Assembly (NCBI GenBank): GCA_947627955.1
Contig: CANQXZ010000009.1
Coordinates: 1 to 40,993 of the forward strand
Source: an uncultured Clostridia bacterium
Lineage (GTDB): Bacteria > Bacillota > Clostridia > Christensenellales > Borkfalkiaceae
Length of the DNA: 40,993 bases
Direction: 5' to 3'
Part shown: positions 8,001 to 15,422 of the stretch, piece by piece
Layout of the letters: the number at the start of each line of letters is the position of its first letter
Position numbering within the stretch: the stretch's first letter is position 1
Made by a program: the position numbers and the translations under genes
The notes under the pieces: model-generated
The model's input: only the letters and a program-made list of their open reading frames with translations
What the model was told of the DNA's origin: nothing
Database searches by the model: none

Positions 8001-9984
8001 CGGCGGAGAGAGCGAACGCCGAGGCGAAATTTTCGTCGGTTATGAGCTTGGAGAGGATATTTCCCAGACCTATCTTTTCAACGAGGGAGACAAGCGTGGA
8101 AACTATTCCGTCCGCACCGCTCCCGCCTTCCTCGGAGAAGAGCGCCAATACGTCCTTTTTGGACAGCCTGAACATGGCGGGCGCGCTCCCCTTTGAAGCC
8201 AGCGACAGATAGACGTTTTCACCGTCGTAAACGGCGTCTACCGATTTATCCACGGAATTTTTCAGCGCGGAGGTTATTTCCACGCCCAAGTCGAGGGCGA
8301 AGCCGTCCTTTATCCTTATGTCTGCGGCGCCCGTTGCGGTAATGCCGCCGCCCGTATAGCCTATCTCAGCCCTCAGGCAGTCCGAAGCCGCGAGCGCGGC
8401 GATCCCGCCCGCGTCCACAGCCGTATAGCCCGCGATTTCCGCGGCGGAGAGCGCGGGGACCTTGTCTTCCGTCATGCGGAGCTCCGCTTCCACGCCCGCG
8501 CCGAGCAGGGAGGCGACTTCCGCCTTTACGCTGCCGAGGGTGACTTCCTTCCCTTCGCCTATGTCAAACGCGAAGATAAGCCGCGCTTTGAGCCCCTCGT
8601 CCCCGTCGCCGAGTATCTTGCCCCAATCGGTATCGCCGCCTGAAAGACCTCCGAGCAGTTTGCCTATATCCAGCGTGGAATCGAGAGAGGCGTGCGCGCC
8701 GTCTTCCGACAGCGTGAATTCGCCCGCGCCCAATTCGGTCACGAGCGCGGCTATGGGGTCCTCGCCCTCGTCAGACGCGGCTGCCGCTCCGCCTTGGAAC
8801 GCCGAAAGGTCCAGCGAGGCTTTGAGACCGCCGCCGTACGATATGTAGAGGATGTTGTTGCCGTCCTCTTTGCGCACGTATAATTTTAAGTTGCCCACGT
8901 CCGCGCGTATGTCCGTATTGCCTATATCGAGGGTGACGAGCCCGTGCGCGGCTGCGCCGTCCGCCGTGAGGTCAACGCTGAGGTTTGCCTCTCCTTCGAG
9001 GAGGGGCGAGAACGCCTCCGCAAGGCAGTCCGCGACGGTGAGGGGTTTATCCTCCTCGGGCGCGGCGAAGTTGCCGACGTAATCCTTGAAATAGCTGTCG
9101 TATACGTCGTTTGTGGCGAGCTCCTCGTTGCCGTAGGTGTACTCTGTGTGCCCCGTGCCCGTGCAGGTCGCCTTTATGCCCTTGTCCGCAACGTACATCT
9201 CCTCCGAGTCGAGGGCGAGCACCCTCCACTCGCTGTCGAAGGTGTACGTCACGGTCACATAGTCGTATTGGGGGAGCCCCGCGAGCCCGCCCGTCACCGC
9301 CATCTGCTGCCTGTAATAGTAGACGGCGCAGTTCTCGTCGGGCGATTGCGCGGGGTTCAAGTGGAAGGTCTGCGTATATGTGCCGTCGCCGTTGTCGGTG
9401 ACGTCGGTGCAGTCCAGCACGGTGTTTTCGTTTATTACGTACACGGAAAATTCCGTGGGCGGGAACCCGCGGTTTACCTTATATTCCGAGATCTCCATGC
9501 CCGCGGGAACGACGTCGGGCCATGCGGTGTTCATGCCGTTGAATTTGCCCGCGTCCCCCTCTTCGCGCCACAGCACCACGCCGTCCGCCACGCAGAATTG
9601 GGTGGCGGTGTTCAGAAGGGAGCTCGTGCTTATGTCCGCGGACACGAGCACGCCGTCATGGAACTGCTTATAGGTCTCCACCACCTGAGGGGCGGCGGAG
9701 TTGGAAACGCCGCCGTGCATCTCGGAGTACCAGAAGGGCTCCTGTTGGAGGCGCCAATTCATGTAGCCTATGTTCTCTATGCCCGTGTGGTCGGTGGGCA
9801 GACTGCCGTCCGAGGGAGCCTCGAAACACACCGTGGCATAGCCCTTATCCTCGAGGGGGGCTATGTCTACCTTTCTGAAAAACACGAGCCATACTATCAC
9901 CGAACCCGCCACTCCCGCGGCGAGCAGTACGGAAACTATCGGAAGTATTATCGCCAACTTCTTTTTGGCGCCTAACTTTGCCAT
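2014..9984 (-). CDS. Giant membrane-anchored repeat protein (2656 aa), function unknown
   Basis: I do not recognise this protein. Residues 1-8 are basic and about 9-36 form one hydrophobic helix, so it is probably tethered by its N-terminus with the rest outside; there is no LPXTG motif. Residues 40-310 are a non-repeated region. From about 310 to 1550 a beta-rich unit recurs: a glycine-rich strand pattern of the type LxIGGxxxxxxIxNLSV, then a marker of the type KDVYLSYGNGxxxIxYDG, then a helical segment such as GLAGLLESFGKLY. Marker segments fall near residues 378, 590, 795, 1001, 1248 and 1458, a period of roughly 205-245. Later repeats diverge. Near 2495-2535 is one copy like the InlB/Flg_new surface repeat (YTFLGWYYDNPDGGW). 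Regular LolA/LppX-like or AsmA-like beta sheets are possible but unproven. The last ~630 codons are much less GC-rich than the rest. Own promoter, own terminator. Confidence 0.85.
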   Translation of the reverse strand: MAKLGAKKKLAIILPIVSVLLAAGVAGSVIVWLVFFRKVDIAPLEDKGYATVCFEAPSDGSLPTDHTGIENIGYMNWRLQQEPFWYSEMHGGVSNSAAPQVVETYKQFHDGVLVSADISTSSLLNTATQFCVADGVVLWREEGDAGKFNGMNTAWPDVVPAGMEISEYKVNRGFPPTEFSVYVINENTVLDCTDVTDNGDGTYTQTFHLNPAQSPDENCAVYYYRQQMAVTGGLAGLPQYDYVTVTYTFDSEWRVLALDSEEMYVADKGIKATCTGTGHTEYTYGNEELATNDVYDSYFKDYVGNFAAPEEDKPLTVADCLAEAFSPLLEGEANLSVDLTADGAAAHGLVTLDIGNTDIRADVGNLKLYVRKEDGNNILYISYGGGLKASLDLSAFQGGAAAASDEGEDPIAALVTELGAGEFTLSEDGAHASLDSTLDIGKLLGGLSGGDTDWGKILGDGDEGLKARLIFAFDIGEGKEVTLGSVKAEVASLLGAGVEAELRMTEDKVPALSAAEIAGYTAVDAGGIAALAASDCLRAEIGYTGGGITATGAADIRIKDGFALDLGVEITSALKNSVDKSVDAVYDGENVYLSLASKGSAPAMFRLSKKDVLALFSEEGGSGADGIVSTLVSLVEKIGLGNILSKLITDENFASAFALSADGTITIDGDALIKAFKPESKIKPGKITVTTGGGQIGLSVLGLNARITGDGKYEADVSGYAGAPDAAEIASKIAEIVRSKGLSVKGAASLNAFGAELSLDIKRLSLGWENGLQAFLSGVISVGGSEKTVTLAYGDGGAKLSYGGVGATADPDGLSRLIGSAEKVYYAATGKQAGGDDGQDNGGSLSDIFSLPEILAALEISGGDGGTTIKIGGVTVTITCPAEGGVSLSLGYSGNKISLSAENVQIDGYADPLTPEGYEDIKWFAADSLVPLLDGAAEAVKAGGVTARGEIALDIGGFALKIDVKNLSVSFAEGLDVKLAATISLPAGKDGDGNAKCAQKDVYLSYGNGVAGIAYDGTGITASSEGLAGLLESFGKLYSAVAAEVNGAAGEQKLPAELPLGSIAGLIRGNKNGDEDDGGLVAKIEKLIGGLSFEKGANGNLAVAYKGLSLELINVAADGTALLTVKPVYKGEKFSLTGDVTVESYDPAGASAPAGTQYFTGAEKISALLEALVPAVQSGGISLTGDVSAAIGDTLVGVAIDNIGIRWREGSGAKAVYKPYVFMHASLTVSGTGAKSVPSSRDIYIEYADGVLSLVYDNVLIKSDLDGFGEVYDEIAGLIPVEGGLPAFAEIKEGLGSLFGGGSGDKAGEKSGGLQNIGKLLEKLTLSRNGAGNLALTFGDVQAELDGGKDAVLPLTLNLKIGKAEISLKNADLGAFAACKLPSGTVELSADDVFPLVGTISDIVENGGLGLSGRARLSIAGEEITADIVDFSIDWSAGLEFSLDARVTVGSSRHDIYAHYKDDILNVAYGSAESGAGVQLNLANVKTAEGGTEPSDDVKTLTAALVALYNRIADVVNTIATDTSSADGRILQPAKDIEELKARFKELGLSAGEGSSVLDGVSEIVSAVKELSPDSIWKLITSVDFGAVASSETQRGIIRISFSGFNVDIYRDKETGAVGAELSTSSFAVGIEDIRLRTSPDVLPAENFMPEKPLTAADAAEALDFIGGAVELLAKDRFTVDLSGKVTSTETKYAEKESVKYNFNGKFEYVQGSDYPVHLEISQGGDGEKSYNLWISPDMYAHIAVNMISTLPEEDSVLFDIYIFDGDPEVSGGKTTGAALSSDGKLDVYMSIGRIAQQYTDENGLEVVSQPAKIYAPVEEIMTVASAAVAMLDLGSVKTGGEGIDPTVAEAVNGIIGKVASVADQMLVDKYLHNSKDRFSSLGSSILESFMGGNLSEKLNGFLAGLGNAAEGSPEVKEGGSEKLTSNRARLGGIEGLEISTAEGVTELKAVAGGTAVKLSKDGESRITGLTLDRAKIKDGKSETYGDDGVAVTENYTETLENFVTAIGYGEVTKAASLEGYYDLRGIDTLLETLVNAATHKVEMGSGVVSGNPEVKKQYVINDTFFLKGTLNVNLNVIGLVKADLNVDVKGVSVTLDNAFVENANGGAHKNDISLNIRLHIDKTDAKLGYIIPINVIKADTDVDISYGMNSGMLYIKRTSGGQTVYRALPASEFTADIMNHIGFILNFSDTVMNVLGKIDMSGNNEAKPKQDYGTQLETYFKSLQTNYSKDGAEWTIVLNGAGLINYLGDVTLKLGATAETQNGETIYVAKSLSLDANMSVAGMVDITLSGDKNVFTYGNPQQNWLDETDKVTHEDMLENDPQKYVCGWVGGATPEEIINIVDWDILLDETGNRYLEFVLDGGGNMTSDLKYEEVSADFYVKSDIDPASSEILVQCGSLQSVLRNVKTNSVYTKFSYPDISAYEKQGYTLVWQTPEYVDGGYRVCAKYMPKLTLKLYSAAPLTGAKAVSGVSGYSENVYLREAYMSSGYVLSNVKSAGYTFLGWYYDNPDGGWQKVVNLCNVNGIEKLAEMELHAVWIRATVEGNGSYDSTKFIWETYYTYTFSNVSMELTFYGADSIINSFKTSASFDFSAADKSKSKSAGEITGSGTFTVTNIKTDRTKTSASSGRVTVSYIVKFNDVEVCVGTVFKDINLTNQ

Positions 9985-10245
9985 ATTTAAAAACTATCCT
10001 TCGGGCAGAGGGGAAACGCCTTGACGCCCCTTTCCCTGATTATATATATTTTCAATATGACAAAAGTATAAACTTTCTATTACAAAATGTCAAACGCACA
10101 GACCCATGATTTGCCATCTTTTTCAAAAGTTACGCAACAAAATCGCAAAATTTGTATAATAACTCCGAAAAAATGAAAATCGGATAAAAATTTATCCAAT
10201 AAAACGACAAATTTTTGTCATATAAGGCTATGACAAAAGTCACAC
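9985..10245. other. AT-rich upstream region of the giant gene, no gene
   Basis: No coding frame is credible. Besides the promoter at 10065-10093 it contains three copies of a TATGACAAAA-like word (10056-10067, 10228-10240, and inverted at 10212-10223) and a palindrome GGATAAA-aa-TTTATCC at 10182-10197. The leader between promoter and ATG also has an imperfect aggggcg/cgtttcccct pairing. These could be operator sites; nothing else is recognisable. Confidence 0.5.
10065..10093 (-). promoter_or_regulatory. Promoter for the giant repeat-protein gene
   Basis: Minus strand TTGACA (10088-10093), 17-nt spacer, TATACT (10065-10070). The leader is about 75 nt. The nearest Shine-Dalgarno-like run, GAAGGA, is about 12 nt from the ATG, farther than usual. 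Confidence 0.7.
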
Positions 10246-10279
10246 AAAAAAACGCCCTCCCCGCGGCGCGGGGAGGGCG
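10246..10279 (-). terminator. Intrinsic terminator after the small membrane protein
   Basis: Perfect 12-bp stem (cgccctccccgc at 10253-10264 with gcggggagggcg at 10268-10279), 3-nt loop, followed on the minus strand by seven Ts (10246-10252). Confidence 0.9.
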
Positions 10280-10286
10280 CAAAGTA

Positions 10287-10526
10287 TCACAAAAATCCCT
10301 TCTTTTTGGGCGGCTCTTTATCCTTTTCCGCCTCCTTTCGCTTCTTTTCGCGCACGGCGCGGATCAGCCCCGAAACGGGCAGGATCACGAAAATTATGCC
10401 CGCTATCAAAAACACTAAAAAGTTCTGCATTCTGCCCGACAGGCGGTAGTAGACGGCAAAGCCTATCAGTACTCCCGCGCTCACGAGCTGCAAGACAGCC
10501 GAGATCAGCGTATATTTGAAATTCAT
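10287..10526 (-). CDS. Small hypothetical membrane protein, two transmembrane helices
   Basis: A 79-residue protein that I do not recognise. Two hydrophobic segments are visible (about residues 6-27 and 36-56), separated by a short basic loop (YYRLSGR), and the last ~23 residues are strongly charged (KKRKEAEKDKEPPKKK), which should keep the C-terminus in the cytoplasm. It is directly followed by a strong terminator, which supports it being a real expressed gene. It lies alone between ilvB (divergent) and the giant gene. Function not assignable. Confidence 0.65.
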   Translation of the reverse strand: MNFKYTLISAVLQLVSAGVLIGFAVYYRLSGRMQNFLVFLIAGIIFVILPVSGLIRAVREKKRKEAEKDKEPPKKKGFL

Positions 10527-10629
10527 CTCATCACCTTACCATATTGTACCACGGAAAGATTGAACTGTCAACCGTGCGCCCCCAATGCGCATAAATTGCC
10601 GCCCGAACCCTTAAATGCGCGCAAATCTG

Positions 10630-10658
10630 TTGACATAAATGCTGTTTTAAATTACAAT
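10630..10658 (+). promoter_or_regulatory. Promoter of the ilvBND-yggS operon
   Basis: TTGACA (10630-10635), 17-nt spacer, TACAAT (10653-10658). The ATG of ilvB is at 10697, so the leader is only about 30 nt: too short for a T-box or leader-peptide attenuator. Confidence 0.8.
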
Positions 10659-10696
10659 GTAATGAATATAAGACTACTATTTATGCGGGTGCACTT

Positions 10697-12367
10697 ATGA
10701 AATTGCAGGGAGCCGACATACTGATAAAATGCCTTGAAGAGCAGGGCGTGGATACCATCTTCGGGTATCCCGGCGGAGCGGTGCTCGACATCTACGACGC
10801 TCTGTACCGAAACGGAAAGATAAAGCACGTTCTGACCGCGCACGAACAGGGCGCGGCGCACGCGGCGGACGGATACGCGCGCACCACGGGCAAGGTGGGC
10901 GTGTGCTTCGCCACGTCGGGTCCCGGGGCGACGAACCTCGTCACGGGCATAGCCACCGCCTATTCGGACAGCGTGCCCCTCGTAGCCGTGACGGGCAACG
11001 TGGGCGCGGGCTTCCTCGGGCGGGATTCCTTTCAGGAAGTGGACATAGTGGGCATAACCATTCCCATCACCAAGCACAATTTCATAGTAAAGGACGTAAG
11101 CGAGCTCGCCGACGTAATACGCGCGGCGTTCAAGATAGCCATGAGCGGCAGGAAAGGTCCCGTGCTCGTGGACATACTCAAAAACGTGCAGACCGACTAC
11201 TGCGAATACGAGCCCGTCGTCCCCGAGCCCTGCGAGCCCCTCCCCGTGGCGGAAGAGCGGCTCAAAACGATAGCCGAAACGCTGAACGCGAGCAAAAAGC
11301 CCGTGATAATGGCGGGCGGGGGCGTGATAGCGGCGGACGCCGCTCCCCTTTTGAAGGAATTCGCCGAAAAGCTCGACTGCCCCGTCTCCTACACGCTGAT
11401 GGGCAAGGGCGCGATACCCGACGACGACCCCCTCTGCCTCGGCATGATAGGCATGCACGGCACCGTCGCCTCGGCTAAGGCGCTGATCGCCGCCGACACG
11501 GTGATAGCCCTCGGCGCGCGCTTTTCGGACAGGGTCGCGCTCGACCGCGACAGGTTCACGAACGGCAAAACGCTGATACACATCGACATAGACAACGCCG
11601 AGATAGACAAAAACGTAAAAAGCGACATCCACCTCATGGCGGACGTGGGCGAGACCTTAAAGACCCTCATCCCCATGCTCGAAACAAAGGAGAGAAAGGA
11701 TTGGCGGGTAAAAGTTGAGGCGTTCAAAAAGGAGAACGCCGCCAAAAAGGACGTCTCCACGCGCGCATACGCGATAATCTCCGCCGCCTCCGCGCTCGCC
11801 CCCGAGGGCAGCACCCTCGTGACCGACGTGGGGCAGCACCAGATGTGGGCGGCGCAGCACTACAAGTCGGTACTGCCGAGGAGATTCTGCTCTTCGGGCG
11901 GGCTCGGCACGATGGGCTACGGCTTGGGCGCCGCGATAGGCGCCGCGTTCGGGACGGGGAAGCTCTCCGTGCTGATAACGGGCGACGGGTGCTTCGGAAT
12001 GAACATGAACGAACTTATGACCGCCGCCTCCGAAAACGTGCCGATCGTCATTCTGCTCATGAACAACGGCGTGCTCGGAATGGTGCGGCAGTGGCAGAAG
12101 ATATTCTACTCCCGCAGGTTTTCCCAGACCACCCTCTCCCGCAGGATAGACTACGTAAAGTACGCCGAAAGCGTGGGCGCAAAGGGAATACTCCTCGGCA
12201 TGGAGGACGACGTGCAAACCACCCTTTCGGGGGCGTTTGCCCAAGCCGAGGCAGAGCATATCCCAGTGCTGGTGGATTGCAGGATATCCCCCGACGAAAA
12301 CGTTCTGCCCATGATAAAGCCCGGCGAAACATACGATATGCAGATAGAAAAGATGGAGGAAAACTGA
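10697..12367 (+). CDS. ilvB: Acetolactate synthase, large catalytic subunit
   Basis: Catalyses the ThDP-dependent condensation of two pyruvates (or pyruvate plus 2-oxobutyrate) to acetolactate (or acetohydroxybutyrate), the first common step of valine, leucine and isoleucine synthesis. At 556 residues it has the usual length. The catalytic glutamate is in AHEQGAAHAADGY (E50). The ThDP/Mg motif begins with GDG at 429-431 and ends with the NN of ILLMNN. The central domain includes the GPGATNLVTG segment. It opens the operon; the small subunit gene follows after one base. The Shine-Dalgarno is weak (GGGTG). No leader regulation is evident. Confidence 0.97.
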   Translation: MKLQGADILIKCLEEQGVDTIFGYPGGAVLDIYDALYRNGKIKHVLTAHEQGAAHAADGYARTTGKVGVCFATSGPGATNLVTGIATAYSDSVPLVAVTGNVGAGFLGRDSFQEVDIVGITIPITKHNFIVKDVSELADVIRAAFKIAMSGRKGPVLVDILKNVQTDYCEYEPVVPEPCEPLPVAEERLKTIAETLNASKKPVIMAGGGVIAADAAPLLKEFAEKLDCPVSYTLMGKGAIPDDDPLCLGMIGMHGTVASAKALIAADTVIALGARFSDRVALDRDRFTNGKTLIHIDIDNAEIDKNVKSDIHLMADVGETLKTLIPMLETKERKDWRVKVEAFKKENAAKKDVSTRAYAIISAASALAPEGSTLVTDVGQHQMWAAQHYKSVLPRRFCSSGGLGTMGYGLGAAIGAAFGTGKLSVLITGDGCFGMNMNELMTAASENVPIVILLMNNGVLGMVRQWQKIFYSRRFSQTTLSRRIDYVKYAESVGAKGILLGMEDDVQTTLSGAFAQAEAEHIPVLVDCRISPDENVLPMIKPGETYDMQIEKMEEN

Positions 12368-12368
12368 G

Positions 12369-12908
12369 ATGCCCGAATTCAAAAAATACACGATAGGCGC
12401 CCTCGTGACCAACAAGAGCGGCGTGCTCACGAGGATATCGGGGCTGTTCACCCGCAGGGGCTTCAATATAGAGAGCATAAGCGCGGGGCAGAGCGAGGAT
12501 CCCAACCTCACCCGCCTCACGATAGTTCTGATAGGCGACGAATACAGCCTATACCAGATGATAAAGCAGATGGACAAGCTCGAGGACGTGAAAAAAGTGG
12601 GCTGCGCCAACGAGCTGGACTGCGTTTACCGCGACATGATGCTCGTAAAGGTGAAAGCCCTGCCCGAGGTGCGCACCCAGATAATAGAGATAAACGAGAT
12701 ATACAAAGCCAAGACAGTAGACCTCTCCCCCGACACCATGATACTCGAGATCACGGGCGATCCCGACAAGCTCGACGCGTTTTTGAACGTGATAAAGCCC
12801 TACGGGATACTCGAAATGCACCGCACGGGCGTGACGGCGCTCGCGCGCGGCAGCCACACTTTAAGGGACAGGGACTGCTACGGCGATCACGTGAACAAGG
12901 TCGTTTAA
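12369..12908 (+). CDS. ilvN: Acetolactate synthase, small regulatory subunit
   Basis: A 179-residue regulatory subunit of acetolactate synthase; it activates the large subunit and carries the valine feedback site. The N-terminal ACT domain is typical (ALVTNKSGVLTRISGLFTRR, residues about 9-28, then GFNIESIS), and the C-terminal domain (about 80-165) includes HRTGVTALARG. Length is normal. The start codon lies one base after the ilvB stop, with GGAGG inside the end of ilvB, so the subunits are probably made by coupled translation. The symbol ilvH would be equally valid. Confidence 0.95.
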   Translation: MPEFKKYTIGALVTNKSGVLTRISGLFTRRGFNIESISAGQSEDPNLTRLTIVLIGDEYSLYQMIKQMDKLEDVKKVGCANELDCVYRDMMLVKVKALPEVRTQIIEINEIYKAKTVDLSPDTMILEITGDPDKLDAFLNVIKPYGILEMHRTGVTALARGSHTLRDRDCYGDHVNKVV

Positions 12909-12921
12909 AAGGGGTGAGATC

Positions 12922-14577
12922 ATGGCAAACAGATTTACTTACGGCGCAGATATGAGTGCGCAGCGCTCCCTTCTGAGGGCGCTCGGCTGGACGGACGGCG
13001 AAATAGCCAAGCCCATGGTAGCGATAGTGTGCGCGCAGAGCGAGATAATCCCCGGGCACATGTATCTCGACAGGATAGCCCGCGCGGCGGCGGAAGGCGT
13101 TATAGCGGCGGGCGGCAAGCCCGTGATAGTGCCCTCGATAGGCGTGTGCGACGGCATAGCCATGGGGCACGAGGGAATGAAGTACTCCCTCCCCTCGCGC
13201 GAGATAATCGCGGACGGCGCAGAGATACTTTTACGCGCCCACGCCTTTCAGGCGGCGGTGTTCATAGGCAACTGCGACAAGATAATCCCCGGAATGCTGA
13301 TGGCGGCGGCGAGGGTCAATATCCCCTCGGCGTTCGTGTCGGGCGGACCCATGCTCGCGGGCAGGGTGCACGGCAAAAAGACCTCCCTTTCCACCATGTT
13401 CGAACAGGCGGGCGCATGCGCCGCGGGGGTGATAAGCGGAGAAGAACTGAAAAATTACGAGCTCAACGCCTGCCCCACCTGCGGCTCGTGCTCGGGAATG
13501 TTCACGGCGAACAGCCTTAACTGCCTGCTCGAAGCCCTCGGAATGGCGCTCCCGGGCAACGGCACGCTGCCTATGGCATATTCGGGGCGGCTCGCGCTGG
13601 CTAAGCGCACGGGCGAAGCCGTTATGGAGCTCTTCAAAAACTCTGTGCGCCCCCGCGACATAATGACGGCGGCGGCTTTTAAAAACGCCGAGACGGTGGA
13701 CATGGCGATAGGCGCCTCCACCAACACCGTGCTGCACCTGCTCGCCGTTGCGGCGGAAGCGGAGACGGAGGGCGTTTCGATAGACATAATGAACGGCATT
13801 TCCGAGAGAACGCCCAACCTTTGCAGGCTCGCGCCCGCGGGGGAACGCTATATAGAGGAACTGCACGAGGCGGGCGGAATCTCCGCCGTAATGAAGGAAC
13901 TGTATCTTGCGGGGCTCATCGACGGCGAAGCCGTCACCGTGGGCGGCAAAAAGCTGAAAGAGGTGATAGCGGACGCACCCGCGCCCGACGGCGACATAAT
14001 AAAGACGGTAAAAGCCCCCTACTCCCCGCAGGGCGGGCTCACGGTGCTGAAAGGCAACCTCGCACCCGAGGGCTCGATAGTCAAAAAGTCGGCTGTCGAC
14101 CCCGCGATGCTCCGCCACAGCGGACCCGCGAAGTGCTTCGACAGCGAGGAAGACGCCATGGCGGCGATAACTTCGGGCAGGATATCAAAGGGCGACGTGG
14201 TGGTCATCCGCTACGAGGGTCCCAAGGGCGGACCGGGAATGCGCGAGATGCTCGCGCCCACCTCGGCGATAGTCGGGGCGGGGCTGGGAGCGGACGTTGC
14301 GCTGATCACGGACGGTAGATTTTCGGGCGCGACGCGCGGAGCCGCGATAGGCCATGTGTGCCCCGAAGCCGCGGCGGGCGGCGTTATCGGCATTGTCGAG
14401 GACGGCGATACGATAGAGATAGATATCCCCGCGTGCAGGATAGATCTGAAAGTGCCCGACGGGGAGATAGCCAGCCGCCTTTCGGCGTTCACGCCCAAGG
14501 TGAAAGAGGCGGACGGCTATCTCAAAAGATACCGCGACGGCGTTTCGTCGGCTTCAAAAGGCGCGGTGAGGAAGTGA
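12922..14577 (+). CDS. ilvD: Dihydroxy-acid dehydratase
   Basis: Dehydrates 2,3-dihydroxy-isovalerate and -methylvalerate to the 2-oxo acids, the third step of valine/isoleucine synthesis. 551 residues, normal length. Visible motifs: CDGIAMGHEGM, NCDKIIPGM (C118) and CPTCGSCSGMF (C184, C187, C190), plus DGRFSGATRG near the C-terminus. The N-terminal motif reads EIIPGHMYLD rather than the TPCN form of the oxygen-stable 2Fe-2S enzymes, so it resembles E. coli IlvD, which has an oxygen-labile 4Fe-4S cluster; this fits an anaerobe. It follows ilvN by 13 nt with a good AAGGGGTG ribosome site. ilvC, which makes its substrate, is absent from the operon and the window. Confidence 0.97.
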   Translation: MANRFTYGADMSAQRSLLRALGWTDGEIAKPMVAIVCAQSEIIPGHMYLDRIARAAAEGVIAAGGKPVIVPSIGVCDGIAMGHEGMKYSLPSREIIADGAEILLRAHAFQAAVFIGNCDKIIPGMLMAAARVNIPSAFVSGGPMLAGRVHGKKTSLSTMFEQAGACAAGVISGEELKNYELNACPTCGSCSGMFTANSLNCLLEALGMALPGNGTLPMAYSGRLALAKRTGEAVMELFKNSVRPRDIMTAAAFKNAETVDMAIGASTNTVLHLLAVAAEAETEGVSIDIMNGISERTPNLCRLAPAGERYIEELHEAGGISAVMKELYLAGLIDGEAVTVGGKKLKEVIADAPAPDGDIIKTVKAPYSPQGGLTVLKGNLAPEGSIVKKSAVDPAMLRHSGPAKCFDSEEDAMAAITSGRISKGDVVVIRYEGPKGGPGMREMLAPTSAIVGAGLGADVALITDGRFSGATRGAAIGHVCPEAAAGGVIGIVEDGDTIEIDIPACRIDLKVPDGEIASRLSAFTPKVKEADGYLKRYRDGVSSASKGAVRK

Positions 14578-14601
14578 CCCATTCCACGGGTCGGGTGGAC
14601 T

Positions 14602-15270
14602 ATGATAAGCGAAAACGTTGAAAAATTCCTGAAAGAAATGCCCGTAAAGAACCCCTTCGGGGAGACGGTGCGCCTTGTCGCCGCGGTAAAAACGCAGAGC
14701 GTAGAGGCGATAAACGAGGCGATAGCGGCGGGGATAACGATGATCGGCGACAACCACGCGCAGGAATTCCGCGACAAATACGAAGGTATATGCGGCTCGC
14801 CCCAAAGGCACTTTATAGGGCGTATGCAGACCAATAAGCTGAAATACCTCGTCGGCAGGTGCGATCTCTACCAATCGGTGGACAGGTTATCCATAGCGGA
14901 AGCCCTCTCTTCAAAGAGCGCCTCTTCGGGCGTGATTTCGGATATACTGATAGAGATAAACCCCGGCGGCGAGGAGAGCAAGGGCGGTTTCAAGCCCTCG
15001 GAAGCGGCATATGCGTGCGCCGAAATATGTAAAATGCCCTCCCTGCGCATATGCGGGCTGATGGCGATGTTGCCCGAATCGGAGGACGAGGCATACCTTA
15101 GATCCCTCGCGCGGAACATGCGCGCCCTCTACGACGGGCTCCGTGCGGAGTATAAGGATTTCAGATATCTCTCCATGGGGATGAGCGGAGATTGGAAGCT
15201 GTGCGTGGAGTGCGGCAGCAATATGATACGTATTGGCACCGCCCTCTTCGGGAAGAGGAATTACAACTGA
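14602..15270 (+). CDS. yggS: YggS/PROSC-family PLP homeostasis protein
   Basis: A 222-residue PLP-binding fold-type III barrel protein without known enzymatic activity, implicated in pyridoxal phosphate homeostasis and, in other bacteria, in effects on branched-chain amino acid pools. The PLP lysine lies in LVAAVKTQ near the N-terminus; family motifs GDNHAQEF, HFIGRMQTNKLKYL, LSMGMSGDW and GSNMIRIGTALFG are all present. It starts 24 nt after ilvD with a GGGTGG ribosome site and is likely the last gene of the ilv transcript. PLP is the cofactor of the branched-chain aminotransferase, so the placement makes sense, although that link is inference. Confidence 0.93.
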   Translation: MISENVEKFLKEMPVKNPFGETVRLVAAVKTQSVEAINEAIAAGITMIGDNHAQEFRDKYEGICGSPQRHFIGRMQTNKLKYLVGRCDLYQSVDRLSIAEALSSKSASSGVISDILIEINPGGEESKGGFKPSEAAYACAEICKMPSLRICGLMAMLPESEDEAYLRSLARNMRALYDGLRAEYKDFRYLSMGMSGDWKLCVECGSNMIRIGTALFGKRNYN

Positions 15271-15324
15271 CGAAAAAATAAAAAATTTTTTAAATTAAAA
15301 AGGAAATTTCAAGCGCAAAAAACT

Positions 15325-15353
15325 TTGCAGATTTTTCCTTTTTGTGCTATAAT
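15325..15353 (+). promoter_or_regulatory. Promoter of the MATE-kinase gene
   Basis: TTGCAG (15325-15330), 17-nt spacer, TATAAT (15348-15353). It lies upstream of the terminator-like hairpin at 15387-15422, so the transcript would contain that hairpin in its leader. Confidence 0.7.
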
Positions 15354-15386
15354 CCTATGTGTTGAGCAAATTGCGTAAACATTTGA

Positions 15387-15422
15387 AACAGCAAGCCTGC
15401 GCTTGCTGTTTTTTATTTTTTT
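15387..15422 (+). terminator. Intrinsic terminator or attenuator in the MATE-kinase leader
   Basis: Perfect 10-bp stem (aacagcaagc at 15387-15396, gcttgctgtt at 15401-15410), 4-nt loop, followed by TTTTATTTTTTT. It ends immediately before the AGGAG ribosome site and about 10 nt before the ATG at 15433. It could end the ilv transcript, but the MATE promoter is upstream of it, so it must also act on the MATE transcript. Confidence 0.8.

Noticed and set aside
8944-9975. A 343-codon plus-strand frame opposite the N-terminal part of the giant gene, and similar frames opposite cca, xylB and the histidine kinase
   Set aside because: These arise from stop-poor antisense frames of GC-rich genes; the sense frames have motifs, promoters and ribosome sites.
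15296-15343. aaaaaggaaa/tttccttttt pairing after yggS as a terminator
   Set aside because: The stem is almost all A-T with a long loop, and it overlaps the promoter of the next gene.
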